DNA from: Paludibacteraceae bacterium
GTDB lineage: Bacteria > Bacteroidota > Bacteroidia > Bacteroidales > Paludibacteraceae
Length of the DNA: 5,608 nt
Direction of reading: 5' to 3'
NCBI GenBank assembly: GCA_017550055.1
Contig: JAFYMM010000089.1
Coordinates: 1 to 5,608 of the forward strand
The position numbers and the translations under genes are program-made. The notes under the pieces were generated by a model. The model ran no database searches. It was not told the DNA's origin and was given only the letters and a program-made list of their open reading frames with translations. Below are positions 1 to 5,370 of the stretch, one piece after another. Position 1 is the first letter of the stretch. Every line of letters begins with the position of its first letter.

Positions 1-1351
1 CATAAGAAACCATGTCAAGACCTGGTTCGATAGCACCAAGAATACCACATTCGAGACCTGCGTGAATAACTTTAACAGCTGGTTTTTCGCCATAAAGTTG
101 TTCGTAAGTTTCGCTCATAGCTTTGAGGATTTTTGAATCGAGGTTAGGATTCCAACCTGAATAGCTACCAGAGAATTCTACTTTTGCACCTGCAAGAGTG
201 AATACGCTTTCTACCATTTCAGCCAATTCATATTTTTTGCTGTCAACTGACGAGCGAAGTAGGCATTTAATAGAGATTTCTTCTGAATTCGCTTCTACGA
301 TAGAGAGGTTCATAGAAGTTTCTACTGTGTCAGGAATAGCAGGAATCATGCGGAATACGCCATTAGGACAAGCAGTTACAGCATTGATAAGGTCGTCTTG
401 AATTTCTTCAGGGATGAGCATTTCAGGAGCTTCAACCTCTTCGCATGTGAAGATAATTTGGTTTTCAGTTACTTTATATTCTTCATTGAACAAAGCAGCA
501 TATTCTTCTACGAGTTTTTCGATTTCTTCGCGAGCTTCAGCTGGGATAGTGATGATAGCGTATGCTTCGCGAGGAATAGCGTTGCGCATATTGCCACCTT
601 CTACTTTAGCAAGACGAGCTTCGTATTGTGATACAGCTTCTTTCAAGAAACGGAACAACAATTTGTTAGCATTTGCACGACCAAGGTTGATTTCCAAACC
701 AGAGTGACCACCTTTCAATCCTGTGATATTCACTTTCAATGCGATGTCGCCAACAGGAAGAGCTACGCCTTGGTATTTCCATTCGATAGTAGCATCCATA
801 CCACCAGCACAACCTACATAGAGTTCGCCAAAGTCTTCAGAGTCCATGTTCATCAAGAGTTTACCTTGAAGGAATCCTGGTTCAAGACCGAATGCACCGT
901 ACATACCTGTTTCTTCGTCAGCAGTGATAAAGAGTTCGATAGGACCGTGTTGGATATCTTTGCTTTCGAGAATAGCCATACCAGCAGCTACACCGATACA
1001 GTTGTCAGCACCAAGAGTAGTACCATTAGCGCGTACCCAATCGCCATCGATGATAGTTTCGATAGGGTCAGTTTCGAAGTTATGTACTTTATCGTTATTT
1101 TTTTGTGGCACCATATCCATGTGAGCTTGAAGAATTACAGGTGTCACATTTTCCATACCAGGAGTAGCAGGTTTGCGGATAAGCACGTTGCCAGCTTTAT
1201 CTACAATTGTTTCAAGACCAAGACCTTTACCAAAGTCAACAATCAATTTAGTGATTTGCTCGAGGTGGTGTGATGGGTGTGGAACTTGACAGAGATTATA
1301 GAAATTTTTCCATAATGCAGTTGGTTGAAGTTCACAAATACAGTTTGCCAT
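1..1351 (-). CDS. pepD: Cytosol non-specific (aminoacyl-histidine) dipeptidase, M20C family, C-terminus cut by window edge
   Basis: Di-zinc cytosolic dipeptidase that hydrolyses Xaa-His and many other dipeptides, completing peptide breakdown. The minus-strand frame is open from the ATG at 1351 to the window edge, giving 450 residues; family members have about 485, so roughly 35 C-terminal residues lie outside. Visible motifs: HMDMV with metal ligand H77 and catalytic D79; TLGADNCIG with bridging D116; ADEETGMYGA with catalytic E146 and ligand E147; NMDSED with ligand D170; GLKGGHSG (211-218) opening the lid/dimerisation domain; NMRNAIPREA; VIHAGLECG (428-436). All are offset by three from my recollection of Vibrio PepD numbering. 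The last metal-ligand His (expected near 458) is beyond the edge, so it cannot be checked. No signal peptide. Codons favour GGT, CGC, TTC, TAC, AAC and GAA far more than the pst genes do, suggesting high expression. Transcribed divergently from the radical SAM gene. Confidence 0.96.
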   Translation of the reverse strand, partial: MANCICELQPTALWKNFYNLCQVPHPSHHLEQITKLIVDFGKGLGLETIVDKAGNVLIRKPATPGMENVTPVILQAHMDMVPQKNNDKVHNFETDPIETIIDGDWVRANGTTLGADNCIGVAAGMAILESKDIQHGPIELFITADEETGMYGAFGLEPGFLQGKLLMNMDSEDFGELYVGCAGGMDATIEWKYQGVALPVGDIALKVNITGLKGGHSGLEINLGRANANKLLFRFLKEAVSQYEARLAKVEGGNMRNAIPREAYAIITIPAEAREEIEKLVEEYAALFNEEYKVTENQIIFTCEEVEAPEMLIPEEIQDDLINAVTACPNGVFRMIPAIPDTVETSMNLSIVEANSEEISIKCLLRSSVDSKKYELAEMVESVFTLAGAKVEFSGSYSGWNPNLDSKILKAMSETYEQLYGEKPAVKVIHAGLECGILGAIEPGLDMVSY

Positions 1352-1360
1352 AATTTTTCT

Positions 1361-1409
1361 AGTTATTAGTTATTAATGATTAGTTATTAACGTTATTAAC
1401 GTTATTAAG
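1361..1409. repeat. Five GTTATTA units in the pepD leader
   Basis: GTTATTA occurs at 1362, 1369, 1383, 1392 and 1401 on the plus strand. The last three units form a 9-bp tandem array (GTTATTAAC, GTTATTAAC, GTTATTAAG, 1383-1409). They lie between the predicted pepD start site (about 1435) and its ATG, so the mRNA would carry TAATAAC units a few bases upstream of the start codon. They may be simple slippage repeats or an unstructured, A/U-rich translation-enhancing leader; the sequence does not decide. Confidence 0.75.
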
Positions 1410-1414
1410 CTCGT

Positions 1415-1429
1415 TGTGCCGATAGCACA
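1415..1429 (-). promoter_or_regulatory. Small stem-loop at the predicted 5' end of pepD mRNA
   Basis: TGTGC and GCACA pair perfectly (5 bp) around a 5-nt loop. The hairpin begins about 6 nt after the predicted transcription start. Its placement at the extreme 5' end of a gene with highly biased codons resembles mRNA-stabilising 5' hairpins, but a 5-bp stem can occur by chance. Confidence 0.35.
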
Positions 1430-1440
1430 CATTTTCTCGG

Positions 1441-1471
1441 CAAAGTTAATGATAATTATTCATATTGCCAA
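1441..1471 (-). promoter_or_regulatory. pepD promoter, Bacteroidetes type
   Basis: Read on the minus strand, TTGG (1471-1468, one mismatch to the TTTG -33 box) is followed by a 19-bp spacer and a perfect TAnnTTTG -7 box, TAACTTTG (1448-1441). Transcription would start near 1435, leaving a leader of about 85 nt before the pepD ATG. The match to the primary sigma factor consensus of Bacteroidetes supports the taxonomic placement. Confidence 0.7.
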
Positions 1472-1492
1472 GTTTTTTGATATAAAATTTTA

Positions 1493-1524
1493 TTTGTGTG
1501 AATAAGAAAAAATCATTACCTTTG
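1493..1524 (+). promoter_or_regulatory. Promoter of the radical SAM gene, Bacteroidetes type
   Basis: A perfect TTTG -33 box (1493-1496), a 20-bp spacer and a perfect TAnnTTTG -7 box, TACCTTTG (1517-1524). The expected start site is near 1530, so the leader before the initiation codon at 1546 would be only about 15 nt. It is back to back with the pepD promoter: the two -33 boxes are 21 bp apart. Confidence 0.8.
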
Positions 1525-1545
1525 CATAAATAAAAATTTTGAATT

Positions 1546-2430
1546 TTGTACACGAATTATAATCAAATATTGCGTGACCAATTTGGCGCGAGAGTGCAAA
1601 AAATCTCTATCAATGCCGGATTTACCTGTCCCAATCGCAATGGCGTAAAGGGATGGGGTGGTTGTACGTTTTGCAATAACCAAACTTTCTTTCCAGAGTA
1701 TTGTCAGCCTACTAAGTCGGTAGTGCAACAGATGGAAGAGGGCATATATTTCTTTCGTCGCTATGAAGGACAACTCTATTTAGCATATTTTCAGGCATAT
1801 ACCAATACTTATGCCCCTTTAGATGATTTGCGACGATTGTATGAGCCTCTGCTCGAAATGGACAAGGTTGTAGGTTTAGTTGTTGGTACTCGCCCTGATT
1901 GTGTAGATGAGCGTATGCTCGATTATTTTGCAGAGTTGGCTGAGAAACACTATGTTATGTTGGAATATGGCGTAGAGAGTACGTTAGACCGCACACTTGA
2001 GCGCATCAATCGTGGGCATACCTATGCCGAAAGCGAATGGGCTATACGCGAAACTGCTAAGCGGGGCATTCACACCGGGGCGCATCTTATATTAGGTTTG
2101 CCGGGTGAGTCGGATGATGAATGTCTTTCGCATGCCGATAGGCTGAATGAATTGCCTTTAGATATGCTCAAATTGCATCAGTTGCAGATAGTTAAGGGTA
2201 CGACTTTAGCAAAAGAGTGGTTTGAGGATAAGTCGATAGTGAAATTATATACGATGGATGAATATATCGACCTCTGTGTGCGTTTCCTTCAACGCCTAAA
2301 ACCCGAAATAGCCATTGAGCGTTTCATATCTCAAAGTCCTAAAGATATGCTCCTTGCACCAGATTGGGGCGTAAAGAATTATGAGTTTGTGGATAAGTTG
2401 AGAGCAAGACTACAAGCAATGAAAAAGTAA
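1546..2430 (+). CDS. TIGR01212/YhcC-type radical SAM protein
   Basis: A 294-residue protein of the YhcC/YtqA radical SAM family (Elp3-like fold), cytosolic. The [4Fe-4S] cluster ligands are C28, C40 and C43 (C-x11-C-x2-C within GFTCPNRNG...GGCTFCNN), the spacing typical of this family rather than the common CxxxCxxC. Further family landmarks are YGVES (141-145), INRGH (154-158), the glycine-rich LILGLPGE (181-188), LHQLQIVKGT (210-219) and a C-terminal SQSPKDMLLAPDWG. As I recall, the Bacillus member YtqA (MnmL) acts in wobble-uridine tRNA modification; the E. coli homologue is less well defined, so I assign no symbol. Start choice: TGA at 1540-1542 closes the frame, only ATT (1543) and TTG (1546) follow, and the next in-frame ATG (1732, residue 63) lies beyond all three cysteines. 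TTG at 1546 is therefore the best start, with no clear Shine-Dalgarno. It is monocistronic, with its own promoter and terminator. Confidence 0.92.
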   Translation: MYTNYNQILRDQFGARVQKISINAGFTCPNRNGVKGWGGCTFCNNQTFFPEYCQPTKSVVQQMEEGIYFFRRYEGQLYLAYFQAYTNTYAPLDDLRRLYEPLLEMDKVVGLVVGTRPDCVDERMLDYFAELAEKHYVMLEYGVESTLDRTLERINRGHTYAESEWAIRETAKRGIHTGAHLILGLPGESDDECLSHADRLNELPLDMLKLHQLQIVKGTTLAKEWFEDKSIVKLYTMDEYIDLCVRFLQRLKPEIAIERFISQSPKDMLLAPDWGVKNYEFVDKLRARLQAMKK

Positions 2431-2544
2431 ATTTGTGAAACAAATTTTATAAAAACAGCAATAGCCACTACCAAACTTGTTTGAGTAGTGGCTATTGCTG
2501 TTTTTATAGATAATTATTCTGCAAGAATAATACTTTTTCATTGC
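2416..2544. other. Cloverleaf of nested inverted repeats at the 3' end of the radical SAM gene
   Basis: Four perfect stems can form in one nested fold. P1: GCAATGAAAAAGTA (2416-2429) with its exact complement at 2531-2544, 14 bp. P2: 2429-2436 with 2440-2447, 8 bp, loop GAA. P3: 2448-2471 with 2485-2508, 24 bp, continued by a 5-bp inner stem. P4: 2513-2520 with 2524-2531, 8 bp, loop GCA. P2 and P4 each share their outermost base with P1. Only 4 nt (2509-2512) between P3 and P4 are left over. P1 includes the last three sense codons and most of the stop codon of the radical SAM gene. P3 acts as terminator, but a terminator does not need P1, P2 and P4. It may be a mobile or replicative palindromic element, or a structured 3' UTR. 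Confidence 0.75.
2448..2508. terminator. Bidirectional intrinsic terminator between the radical SAM gene and pstB
   Basis: A perfect 24-bp stem (2448-2471 / 2485-2508) whose upper part is G+C-richer (AGCAATAGCCACTAC paired with its complement) and whose base is an A run facing a T run (2451-2455, 2501-2505). Each strand therefore ends its hairpin in TTTTT. It starts 17 nt after the radical SAM stop codon and serves convergent pst transcripts from the other side, about 180 nt beyond the pstB stop. A further CAAAC/GTTTG pairing (2472-2476 / 2479-2483) could shorten the loop. Confidence 0.88.
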
Positions 2545-2548
2545 GTTT
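2466..2548. repeat. Direct repeat copy 1 (83 bp)
   Basis: Matches 2609-2691 at 80 of 83 positions with an exact offset of 143 bp. It covers the tip and right arm of the terminator stem, the 8-bp P4 hairpin and the right P1 arm of the cloverleaf. The three differences (2492, 2521, 2545) are all C/T or G/A transitions, so the duplication is fairly recent or is kept similar by conversion. Confidence 0.93.
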
Positions 2549-2608
2549 GCCTCTTGCCGAACGTGACACAAAGCTTGAGCGTAGCGAAAAATTTGTGGAT
2601 AAATCACT
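2549..2608. other. 60-bp spacer between the two repeat copies, no gene seen
   Basis: Visibly richer in G+C than the flanking repeats for its first 40 bases (CCGAACGTGACAC, CTTGAGCGTAGCG). From 2590 it contains AAATTTGTG, which also occurs in the left part of the cloverleaf (2429-2437). The spacer may therefore hold the diverged left half of copy 2. I recognise no protein in any frame. Confidence 0.5.
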
Positions 2609-2691
2609 CACTACCAAACTTGTTTGAGTAGTGGTTATTGCTGTTTTTATAGATAATTATTCTACAAGAATAATACTTTTTCATTGCATTT
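2609..2691. repeat. Direct repeat copy 2 (83 bp), abutting the pstB stop codon
   Basis: Second copy of 2466-2548. It keeps the 8-bp P4 hairpin perfectly (2656-2663 / 2667-2674, loop ACA instead of GCA) and the full P1 right arm (2674-2687), but has lost most of the left terminator arm: only CACTAC/GTAGTG pairs remain, so it should not terminate by itself. Its right end runs two bases into the pstB stop codon (2690-2692). Confidence 0.93.
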
Positions 2692-3457
2692 ATCCCAGTT
2701 TTCCTGTCAAATATGCTTTCGTACGCTCATCTTCTGGGTTAGAAAACATCGTTGCAGTATCTCCATATTCTACCAATTCGCCTAAATACATAAACATAGA
2801 CTTCGACGAAATACGCATTGCTTGTCCCATATTGTGTGTAACTATCAGAATTGTTACCTCTTTTTGTAGTTCCAATAGCAACTCCTCTATGTGCTTTGTT
2901 GCAATAGGGTCAAGTGCCGATGTTGGTTCATCCATCAGTAGTACATCAGGTTTCATAGCCAATGCACGAGCTATACACAATCGTTGTTGTTGTCCTCCCG
3001 AAAGAAATGTTCCTTTTTTGTTTAATACATCTTTCACCTCATCCCAAAGAGCAACACTTTTCAAACAACGCTCTACTGTATTATCTTTTTCTGCTTTCGA
3101 CAATTTAATGCCGTTAAGTGTAAATCCCGACAATACATTGTCATAAATACTCATCGTAGGGAATGGGGTTGGTCGTTGGAATACCATGCCTATTCGACGT
3201 CGTACATCTATTGGCTCCATCGAAAGGATATTTTCTCCGTTCAAAAGTATTTCCCCATCCACACGTATATTAGGATAAAGGTTATGCATAAGATTCACTG
3301 CGCGTAATAGTGTTGACTTACCACAACCCGAAGGTCCCATAATTGCTGTTATTGTATTTTTTTCGATGGTGGCAGATACATATTTCACGGCCATTGTTTG
3401 CTTGGTGTATGATACACAAGTCTTCTTAAATTCAAGTATTGGTGTTATTGATTCCAT
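2690..3457 (-). CDS. pstB: Phosphate ABC transporter ATP-binding protein PstB
   Basis: Cytoplasmic ATPase that drives phosphate import through the PstC-PstA channel. At 255 residues it has the usual length for the family. In order: A-loop Tyr17; Walker A GPSGCGKST (41-49); Q-loop Q94 in VFQRPTPFP, a stretch characteristic of PstB; signature LSGGQQQR (152-159); Walker B with D176 and catalytic E177 in MDEPTSALDP; H-loop H208 in VTHNM. All catalytic residues are present. The ATG at 3457 sits just upstream of the conserved start of the fold (ILEFKKTCVSY), so the start is secure; no strong Shine-Dalgarno is visible. It is the last gene of the operon in this window, separated from pstA by an unusual 192-nt structured spacer. 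phoU, which commonly follows pstB, is not here. Confidence 0.97.
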   Translation of the reverse strand: MESITPILEFKKTCVSYTKQTMAVKYVSATIEKNTITAIMGPSGCGKSTLLRAVNLMHNLYPNIRVDGEILLNGENILSMEPIDVRRRIGMVFQRPTPFPTMSIYDNVLSGFTLNGIKLSKAEKDNTVERCLKSVALWDEVKDVLNKKGTFLSGGQQQRLCIARALAMKPDVLLMDEPTSALDPIATKHIEELLLELQKEVTILIVTHNMGQAMRISSKSMFMYLGELVEYGDTATMFSNPEDERTKAYLTGKLG

Positions 3458-3464
3458 TTTTTTA

Positions 3465-3664
3465 AAGGGGACTTTTAAAAATTACATTGTAAATAAAATT
3501 TGATTTTTTAGCGAGTAGATTATTAGATTTTTATTTAGGCTAATAGTGGGCTATTTGACTAAATAAAAATCAAATAAGATACCGATAAAAAACAAATTTT
3601 ATACAATAGTTTTTTATTCTCTAATTCAATTTGTTAAAACGGGGAATTTTTACAAAGTCCCCTT
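3465..3664. repeat. 11-bp inverted repeat enclosing the pstA-pstB spacer
   Basis: AAGGGGACTTT at 3465-3475 and its exact complement AAAGTCCCCTT at 3654-3664. The right copy lies inside the last codons of pstA (Lys-Gly-Thr-Leu), the left one just before the pstB start. The ends could pair across the whole spacer in mRNA, or be the terminal repeats of a small inserted element. No clear target-site duplication flanks them. Confidence 0.6.
3493..3602. other. Nested inverted repeats filling the pstA-pstB spacer
   Basis: ATAAAATTTG (3493-3502) is complementary to 3593-3602 over 10 bp, and the adjacent T-run and A-run continue the pairing imperfectly. Inside it is a stronger hairpin: GATTTTTATTTAG (3526-3538) pairs with 3559-3571 over 13 bp. 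A 3x3 internal loop follows, then AATAG/CTATT (3542-3546 / 3551-3555) closing a 4-nt loop. The whole lies in the transcript between pstA and pstB. It could slow RNA decay, attenuate transcription into pstB, or be the remnant of a small inserted palindrome. No convincing promoter for pstB is seen here. Confidence 0.7.
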
Positions 3665-4498
3665 AATATATTTAGCTGTAAGATTTAATGTAAGAACAAA
3701 TAATAAAAGAAATAATGATGCTCCCCAAATCAATTCTTGAAGATTAGGGTCGTTGAAAAATTCCCAAATCAACAATGGTACTGCCGATATAGGTTTGTCT
3801 ATCGACCATCTAATCAACGAACAACCTAATGCGGTGAACATCAATGGTGCTGTTTCGCCTATTACTCGCGATATAGCGAGTAGCACGCCTGTAAAAATAC
3901 CGCCAAATGCTGCTGGCAATTGTACTTTTAGCATCACACGCGCACGATTACCTCCAAGTGCCAAACCTGCCTCTTTTAGTGATGCTGGAAGAATTTTTAA
4001 GGTCTCTTCTGTCGAACGGATAATGAGTGGCATCATCATGATACAGAGAGCCACACTGCCTGCTATGGCTGAATAGCCTTTCATCGGAACTACTACCCAA
4101 ACGTATGTTATAATACCAATTATCACCGATGGGGTTCCTTGCAATAGGTCTGTAAGATAGCTTACTGTTTGAGCAAATCTATTTTTACTATTTTCTGCCA
4201 GAAATACACCGCATAGGATACCTATTGGAATAGCAAATACAGCAGCCATACCGAGCATTAACATTGTGCCTATGATGCCATTAGCTATACCACCCGGTAT
4301 TGGTTCTCCTGCTTCTATTGCTTTCATTGCTTTATATGCAGTAGGGGTTGGCTCTGTGAAAAATGACCAAGTGAGTTGGTCGTATCCTCTAAAGAATACT
4401 TCGCCCAAAATGGCTAAAAGCGGAACTGCTGTCAATACTGCAAATAAGCAAATTGACCAAAATATAATCTTATCTTTTGCTAAACGTTTCTTTATCAT
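3650..4498 (-). CDS. pstA: Phosphate ABC transporter permease PstA
   Basis: Inner-membrane permease, 282 residues, pairing with PstC to form the phosphate channel. About six hydrophobic segments are visible (roughly 11-35, 72-101, 112-140, 142-162, 198-225, 256-276). The EAA coupling loop that docks onto PstB is at 176-195 (EAGLALGG...LP). Other PstA landmarks are GGIANGIIGT (69-78), the LLQGTPSVIIGI stretch (118-129) and SRVIGETAPL (210-219). The ATG at 4498 follows the pstC stop codon by 4 nt, so the two are probably translationally coupled. Its last codons overlap an 11-bp inverted repeat whose partner is upstream of pstB. Confidence 0.96.
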   Translation of the reverse strand: MIKKRLAKDKIIFWSICLFAVLTAVPLLAILGEVFFRGYDQLTWSFFTEPTPTAYKAMKAIEAGEPIPGGIANGIIGTMLMLGMAAVFAIPIGILCGVFLAENSKNRFAQTVSYLTDLLQGTPSVIIGIITYVWVVVPMKGYSAIAGSVALCIMMMPLIIRSTEETLKILPASLKEAGLALGGNRARVMLKVQLPAAFGGIFTGVLLAISRVIGETAPLMFTALGCSLIRWSIDKPISAVPLLIWEFFNDPNLQELIWGASLFLLLFVLTLNLTAKYIKGTL

Positions 4499-4502
4499 AA
4501 TT

Positions 4503-5360
4503 TTATACTATTCTTGCGCGTTTTATCATTATCTTGCCTACCATGTTCACGCCTGCTGTTATCAAAAACAGAATCAATCCTATAGCTATTAGCGATGAAA
4601 GACGCAAATCATCTGCTTCGCCAAATTGATTTGCTATAATCGAAGCCATCGAATTGCCTGTTGAGGTAATCGAATCGGGAATATTGTTTGTATTGCCAAT
4701 TAGCATTGTTACTGTCATTGTTTCGCCTAACGCTCTACCTATTGCTAAAACATACGATGAAAATATACCTGCGCCTGCTACTGGGAATACCACTTTCTGA
4801 ACGACTTCTGCCTGTGTAGCTCCTAAACTATAAGCTCCTTCTTTCAAATCATTAGGTACCATTTTTATAAATTCTGCACTCAACGACGAGGCATAAGGTA
4901 TAATCATTATTGCTAAAACTAACGATGCTGTCAATATTCCTGACCCTTGGGGTGATATATTTAGTGCCATAATCAACGGACGTAGTGTGTAGAAACCCCA
5001 TAAACCATATATTATAGAAGGAATACCTGCCAACAAATCTACTATTGTGCTTAATATTGCCGCTATTCGTGTTCCTTTGAAATATTCACCTACAAACAAT
5101 GCTACAGGCAATGAAAAAGGAATACAGAAAATAAGTGCTAATAGGGTAGTCATTAGCGTACCTGTTATGAATGGCAATGCTCCATATTGCTCTGCGCCTT
5201 CTGTATAGCTCCAATCCGATGATGTCAAGAATTTTAAGAATCCAAAATGCTCAAATGCATCGTATGCGTCAGTGACGAGGGCATAAACCACGCCCCCGCA
5301 CACTATTGGCATTACCATTGCTGCAATAAACAGTATTACTCTATATATCTTATCATTCAT
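4503..5360 (-). CDS. pstC: Phosphate ABC transporter permease PstC
   Basis: Inner-membrane permease, 285 residues, partner of PstA. It carries an N-terminal membrane segment (about 8-29), a periplasmic FLTSSDW motif (44-50) typical of PstC, then GTLMTTLLALIFCIPFSLP (67-85), LLAGIPSIIYGLWG (109-122), the EAA loop EGAYSLGATQAEVV...FP (174-193), IGRALGETMTVTMLIGN (207-223) and a last membrane segment around 255-276. The ATG at 5360 starts 10 nt after the pstS stop, consistent with one transcript. PstC and PstA are told apart here by FLTSSDW and GRALGETM in PstC against GGIANGIIGT and SRVIGETAP in PstA. Confidence 0.96.
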   Translation of the reverse strand: MNDKIYRVILFIAAMVMPIVCGGVVYALVTDAYDAFEHFGFLKFLTSSDWSYTEGAEQYGALPFITGTLMTTLLALIFCIPFSLPVALFVGEYFKGTRIAAILSTIVDLLAGIPSIIYGLWGFYTLRPLIMALNISPQGSGILTASLVLAIMIIPYASSLSAEFIKMVPNDLKEGAYSLGATQAEVVQKVVFPVAGAGIFSSYVLAIGRALGETMTVTMLIGNTNNIPDSITSTGNSMASIIANQFGEADDLRLSSLIAIGLILFLITAGVNMVGKIMIKRARIV

Positions 5361-5370
5361 AGATTTTGTA

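Noticed and set aside
198..1273. Several plus-strand open frames of 66-189 codons (198-401, 398-631, 414-707, 704-1273, 924-1124)
   Set aside because: All lie antisense to pepD, which is intact with all visible family motifs; they show no recognisable domains and arise from its biased codon use.
1516..1773. Minus-strand frame of 85 codons
   Set aside because: It is antisense to the radical SAM N-terminus and its promoter, with no family resemblance.
2410..2607. Minus-strand frame of 65 codons across the repeat region
   Set aside because: It runs through the perfect inverted repeats and terminator and into the antisense of the radical SAM end; its sequence is explained by the palindromes. 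Only its repeated N-terminal part is kept, as a low-interest finding.
2609..2674. Repeat copy 2 as a second terminator
   Set aside because: Only six base pairs of the main stem remain, because the left arm is missing; the 8-bp P4 hairpin is A/T-rich and lacks a following T run in either useful orientation.
2631..3146. Plus-strand frame of 171 codons
   Set aside because: It is almost wholly antisense to pstB, which is complete and unambiguous.
3458..3649. An internal promoter for pstB
   Set aside because: No TAnnTTTG box with a TTTG at 19-21 bp is present on the minus strand; the closest string (AAAATTTG near 3593-3600) lacks the initial T and a -33 partner.
3753..4592. Plus-strand frames at 3753-4076 and 4266-4592
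   Set aside because: Both are antisense to pstA (and the end of pstC), whose permease motifs are clear.
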